Positions 60,814-64,000 of a stretch of DNA of 64,000 nucleotides are shown one piece after another (the first letter of the stretch is position 1; every line of letters starts with the position of its first letter). The stretch comes from Sphingomonas sp. PP-CE-1G-424. GTDB lineage: Bacteria > Pseudomonadota > Alphaproteobacteria > Sphingomonadales > Sphingomonadaceae. A program made the position numbers and the translations under genes. A model generated the notes under the pieces. It saw only the letters and a list, made by a program, of their open reading frames with translations. It did not search any database and was not told the DNA's origin. Where the stretch lies: contig NZ_SLXW01000001.1 in the NCBI RefSeq assembly GCF_004341085.1, positions 124,001 through 188,000 of the forward strand, given 5' to 3'.

Positions 60814-62136
60814 CTACACGATCCATTTAGCATACTCGGGTTTCGCCTGCGTGGGAACCGATGCAGGATCAATGAGCCGAACCCATGCCTTGAAGCGGTC
60901 CCTGCAGGAGGCATGGCTGCGGAGCCTGTTTGCCAGCAAGGTCTGCCGCAAAGGCAACTCGAGCAGGATCAACACCTCGGCAGGCGAAAGAGATTTGATC
61001 ATGCTGAGATAGTGCGGATAGGCAGCGTTCGCAGTGCCGTATTGATTTCCTGTGGCCGCGGTCGCCAGTGCCTCGACGAAGACGTGCTGCGCACTAACAG
61101 GCACTCTGTTCTGAGATGTCAAGCCGAGCAGTCGCTCCGCAAAAGGCGGTTCGTTGTAAAAATTGCTGAAGTCTTGGTGGACCGACATTAGTGATTGCGC
61201 CGCGCGCGTTATGAGTAGGTGGACTTCTGCCTCACCGAGCAGTCCAAGCAAACCTAGGCGCTCGAAAAACTGTTGTGATGCGGTGTGCCGGTCGACCTCC
61301 CCCTTGGCAACATAGTCTTGGTGACGGTCGACAAGAGTTGAATGCGCGTTCGGGGTCATGATCGCACACAAAGAGCTGCAAACCGCGAGCGCGTTGACCC
61401 GCGCCTCTTCGCCGGACGCAGGATCGCAATACATCCCGTGGAGGGTTCCGAAGAGCATTTCACGCTGCGCGTCGAACGTCTCGAGAATGCGCAGCTTCCA
61501 GGCCTCCAGCTGGTCAGGCGTGAAGCGATTGAGCTTCAAGGCGGTCAGAAAGGCGGGAATGTCGACGCCCCTGAGATTCCGCTCGTTGGCGAGCGCATGA
61601 CGTGCAACGCGACTGAGGAAGGACAGTAGCTCGTCCTCGTCGAGAACCCCCATGGAGGGGTGCGCCGCTGAGAAGTTGTTCCGGATCGCGCGACACTGGT
61701 CGAGAAGGAAAAAGCCATCTTCGGAGATGAGGTTTAGCTTAAGGCAGAGTTGTAGTAGCTCCGCGTCTTTCATGTCCAAAAGCGCAGCCTCTTCGAACTG
61801 CTTACCGGTGATTTGCGAGGTGACCGCCATCCCGAATCGCCTAACCTTCTGTCTTAGCTCGACGATGGCCGCATTCCAGGCGTAGTTGATAGCGCTATCA
61901 AACAGGCCGGAAGCAACGGCGACACACATTCTCGCGAGTGTCTCGTTTCGGTGTTCGGCCGGAATCCGATCAAGCAAGCGAGGCAAGTTTGCCCACGCAT
62001 GCGCGATCTGTCCGTCTGCGGCGAGGACATTCCTCTCGACGCCAAGAGCCGTCGTGAGAGCATCGAGCATTGGACCAGTCGTTGCTGTAACGGCTGGCAA
62101 CGCTACCGGTGGTACGGGGACAAGATTGTTATTCAT
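60814..62136 (-). CDS. Hypothetical protein with HEPN-like RN-x5-H motif, AT-richer
   Basis: A 440-residue helical protein with no close family that I recognise. Residues 152-159 read RNNFSAAH, matching the R-x4-6-H (usually RN...H) catalytic motif of HEPN RNases, in a helical setting (LLDQCRAIRNNFSAAHP). The codon use and base composition are visibly less GC-rich than in all neighbours, suggesting transfer. ATG 62136 has no clear ribosome-binding site; the in-frame TTG at 62196 is an alternative. HEPN proteins often act in toxin-antitoxin or abortive-infection systems. No partner gene is visible. Confidence 0.6.
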   Translation of the reverse strand: MNNNLVPVPPVALPAVTATTGPMLDALTTALGVERNVLAADGQIAHAWANLPRLLDRIPAEHRNETLARMCVAVASGLFDSAINYAWNAAIVELRQKVRRFGMAVTSQITGKQFEEAALLDMKDAELLQLCLKLNLISEDGFFLLDQCRAIRNNFSAAHPSMGVLDEDELLSFLSRVARHALANERNLRGVDIPAFLTALKLNRFTPDQLEAWKLRILETFDAQREMLFGTLHGMYCDPASGEEARVNALAVCSSLCAIMTPNAHSTLVDRHQDYVAKGEVDRHTASQQFFERLGLLGLLGEAEVHLLITRAAQSLMSVHQDFSNFYNEPPFAERLLGLTSQNRVPVSAQHVFVEALATAATGNQYGTANAAYPHYLSMIKSLSPAEVLILLELPLRQTLLANRLRSHASCRDRFKAWVRLIDPASVPTQAKPEYAKWIV

Positions 62137-62598
62137 GGATTCGCTTTTTGTTGAAGCTAAAGATTGATTTGTGTCGATCCGATACCGAGAAAACAAGATG
62201 GGTTCGGAATATTAGCGCACGAATATCAACCAAGTTAGCTACCGACAAAGCAGCTCGAAGGCCGGCCTCGAACGAACGTCGGTTTCAAAGGCGCGCCGGT
62301 GCAGCGAACGTCCTAGCTTCGGCGACAGCGATCGATCCGACTTTCCCGCAAACGAACGAACACTAGGAAGGCGACTCGATTGATCGCGCGAAGGGCACAG
62401 TTGAGAATGACCGTCCCGCAAAACGCATTCCCGATTGCTCTTTTCCCGAATTACCTGGGAAATATGGAAAATCAGTGTTCTTCCGATCGACCCAGCGTGC
62501 CGATCACAGCGCCTGCCCCGATATCCGCAGACACACGAAAGCCCGCGTCCCTGGTAGGGAACGCGGGCTTCCTGTTCAGCCGTGCGGCTAAGCCTCGC
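62137..62598. other. AT-richer intergenic stretch
   Basis: Upstream of the HEPN-like gene, about 460 bp with lower GC than the rest of the window and no convincing gene. It holds the receptor's terminator at its end and possibly the 5' leader of the HEPN-like gene. Confidence 0.5.
62538..62570 (-). terminator. Intrinsic terminator of the chemoreceptor gene
   Basis: On the minus strand AAGCCCGCGTTCCC-TACCA-GGGACGCGGGCTTTC forms a long hairpin with one mismatch, 29 bp after the receptor stop. Confidence 0.75.
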
Positions 62599-64000
62599 TC
62601 AGAACTCGTTCCAATCGTCGTCCGAACGGACCAGCGCCGGGATCGCGGCGGCCGGCAGCGGGCGGACCGGCGAAGCATAGCCCGCGCTCGGCTGGCTCAG
62701 CGCCTTGCCGAAGGTCTGCTGGATCTTCGCACGTGCGCCGCTGCTTCCGCCGCCATTGCCGACGTTGAAGCGGCTCGCCTGATCGGCAAGGTTGCCGACT
62801 TCGCTCGCCAGGTTGCGTGCGGCGGCCGAGGTTTCCTCGACCATCGCCGCGTTCTGCTGCGTCGACTGGTCCATCGTGCCGATCGCCGCGGAGATCTGCG
62901 TGATCGCCGCCGACTGCGCCTGGTTGTCCGCGGCCATCGTCGCGAGCAGCTCGTGGACCTGGCCGACGTCGCCCGAGATATTGGCGAGCGCGCCGTCGAC
63001 CTTCTGCACCGCTTCGACCGCGGTGACGATATCGGTCTGCGTGACCGTCAGCTGGTCGCGCGCACGCTTGGCCTCTTCCTCGGCGCGCATCGCCAGGGCC
63101 GAGACGAGATCCGCGACCACCGCGAAACCGCGCCCTGCGTCACCCGCACGGCCCGCTTCGACCGCGGCGTTCATCGCCAGCACGCGCGTCTGGAACGCGA
63201 TCTTGTCGAGTCCTTCGATCACGCTGTCGATGCCCTTGGCGCTCTCCGAAACACGCCCCATCGCCTGCACGGCCTCGTCGGCGACCGCACGGCCGCCACC
63301 GACGGTGGCGATCGCCTGGTCGGCGCGCTCGACGGTTTGCGTCGACGCCGACGCGCTGGCCTTCAGACGGCCGTCCATCTGCGTGACCGACGCTGCGGTT
63401 TCCTCGAGCGAGGCGGCGTTGCTCTCGGTACGGCGGGCGAGATCTTCCGACGCCTGCGCGATTTCGCCCGAGCCGGTGCGGATGGTCATCGCACTTTCGC
63501 TGACCGAGCTGATCAGCCCGCGCAGATTGTCGAGCGCCTCGTTGAAGTTGCTCTTCAATGCGCCGTATTCGGGCGGGAAGTCGGCCTTGATCGCCGCGGT
63601 CAGATCACCCGCCGACAGCTCGGACAGATGCGTCGACACGGTGTCGACGACCATTTTCTGCTCGGCATCGGCGCGTGCCTTGGCGGCGTCAGCGGTGTCC
63701 TTGGCGATGCCGTTCTCGCGGAACACCTTCACCGCCTTGGCCATCGCACCGACTTCGTCCGCACGATCCGTGCCCTCGACGTCCTTGGCATAGTTGCCAC
63801 CGGCAATATCGCCCATCTGCGCCTGGAGACGATTGAGCGGCCCGGTGATCCCGAAACGCGTGATCAGCATCGCCAGACCGACGCCCGCGATGATCGCGAT
63901 GATCGCGACGATATACAGCATGCTGACCGTCGCCATGCTCACGTCGGTCAGCTTGGCCGACTCGACCGATGCCTGATCGGCGTTACGATCGACCAGCGAC
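62599..64000 (-). CDS. Methyl-accepting chemotaxis protein, 5' end outside window
   Basis: Transmembrane chemoreceptor, about 467 residues visible. The part nearest the edge is the end of the periplasmic domain (NADQASVESAKLTD), then TM2 (MLYIVAIIAIIAGVGLAML), a HAMP domain (RLQAQMGDIAGGNYAKDVEGTDRADEVGAMAKAVKVF) and the signalling coiled coil. The tip reads FQTRVLAMNAAVEAGRAGDAGRGFAVVADLVSALAMRAEEEAKRA, a variant typical of sphingomonads. The C-terminus DDDWNEF has the W-x-x-F pattern of CheR/CheB tethers. The frame continues past the window, so the N-terminus and ligand domain are missing. Probably works with the CheA encoded at 17599. Confidence 0.9.
   Translation of the reverse strand, partial: SLVDRNADQASVESAKLTDVSMATVSMLYIVAIIAIIAGVGLAMLITRFGITGPLNRLQAQMGDIAGGNYAKDVEGTDRADEVGAMAKAVKVFRENGIAKDTADAAKARADAEQKMVVDTVSTHLSELSAGDLTAAIKADFPPEYGALKSNFNEALDNLRGLISSVSESAMTIRTGSGEIAQASEDLARRTESNAASLEETAASVTQMDGRLKASASASTQTVERADQAIATVGGGRAVADEAVQAMGRVSESAKGIDSVIEGLDKIAFQTRVLAMNAAVEAGRAGDAGRGFAVVADLVSALAMRAEEEAKRARDQLTVTQTDIVTAVEAVQKVDGALANISGDVGQVHELLATMAADNQAQSAAITQISAAIGTMDQSTQQNAAMVEETSAAARNLASEVGNLADQASRFNVGNGGGSSGARAKIQQTFGKALSQPSAGYASPVRPLPAAAIPALVRSDDDWNEF

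Noticed and set aside
1..64000. tRNA, rRNA or prophage/IS elements
   Set aside because: No cloverleaf, rRNA-like sequence, transposase or integrase could be recognised in either strand by eye.

Overview
The window is GC-rich chromosomal DNA from an alphaproteobacterium, most likely Sphingomonas or a close relative. The reasons are the FlaF and FlbT flagellin regulators, CheD, a sphingomonad-style chemoreceptor, a TonB-dependent receptor, and the palindromic intergenic repeats seen at several sites. Taxonomy is inferred from gene content, not from a database search.

Positions 1-12120 hold metabolism and transport. There is a truncated TonB-dependent receptor (-) and a PLP-dependent D-threonine aldolase/alanine-racemase-like enzyme (-). 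An aldehyde dehydrogenase-SDR pair (+) is divergent from it across an AT-rich, palindrome-rich spacer. A membrane-anchored AraC-type regulator then precedes a complete RND efflux operon (lipoprotein adaptor, permease, NodT-type outer-membrane factor).

Positions 12180-60640 are an almost uninterrupted motility locus. It starts with flaF (-) divergent from a HAD-protein/methyltransferase pair. Next is a tightly overlapping motA-STAS-cheY-cheA-cheW-cheR-cheB-cheY-cheD-(CheZ-like)-motB-(FliL-like)-PilZ operon closed by a strong bidirectional terminator. It is followed by fliL-fliM-DUF6468-motE (-) facing flgF-flgG-flgA-flgH and flagellin (+). Beyond lie accessory periplasmic proteins, flgE-flgK-flgL (-), flbT-fliI-fliJ-transglycosylase (+), and a regulatory island with a sigma-70-like protein, an unknown protein and a double-HTH regulator. 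Then come a large beta-propeller/hook-associated-like protein with flgB (-), and fliG-fliH, fliF-fliN-flbD-like, flhA and fliK-flgD (+). flgC, flgI, fliE, fliP/Q/R, flhB and fliD are not present and must lie elsewhere if the flagellum is functional.

The most striking signal is a shared TCCTATAAT-like element at thirteen places, in front of nearly every flagellar transcription unit and with no recognisable -35 box or sigma-54 site. Within the same locus are a sigma-70-family protein with a clear region 2 but no recognisable region 4, and an FlbD-like regulator with an intact Fis-type HTH but degenerate Walker A, Walker B and GAFTGA motifs. Together these suggest a rewired, sigma-54-independent flagellar hierarchy. 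This is an inference that needs experiments.

Positions 60814-64000 hold a visibly AT-richer, probably acquired gene with a HEPN-like R-N-x5-H motif, and a methyl-accepting chemotaxis protein cut by the window edge.
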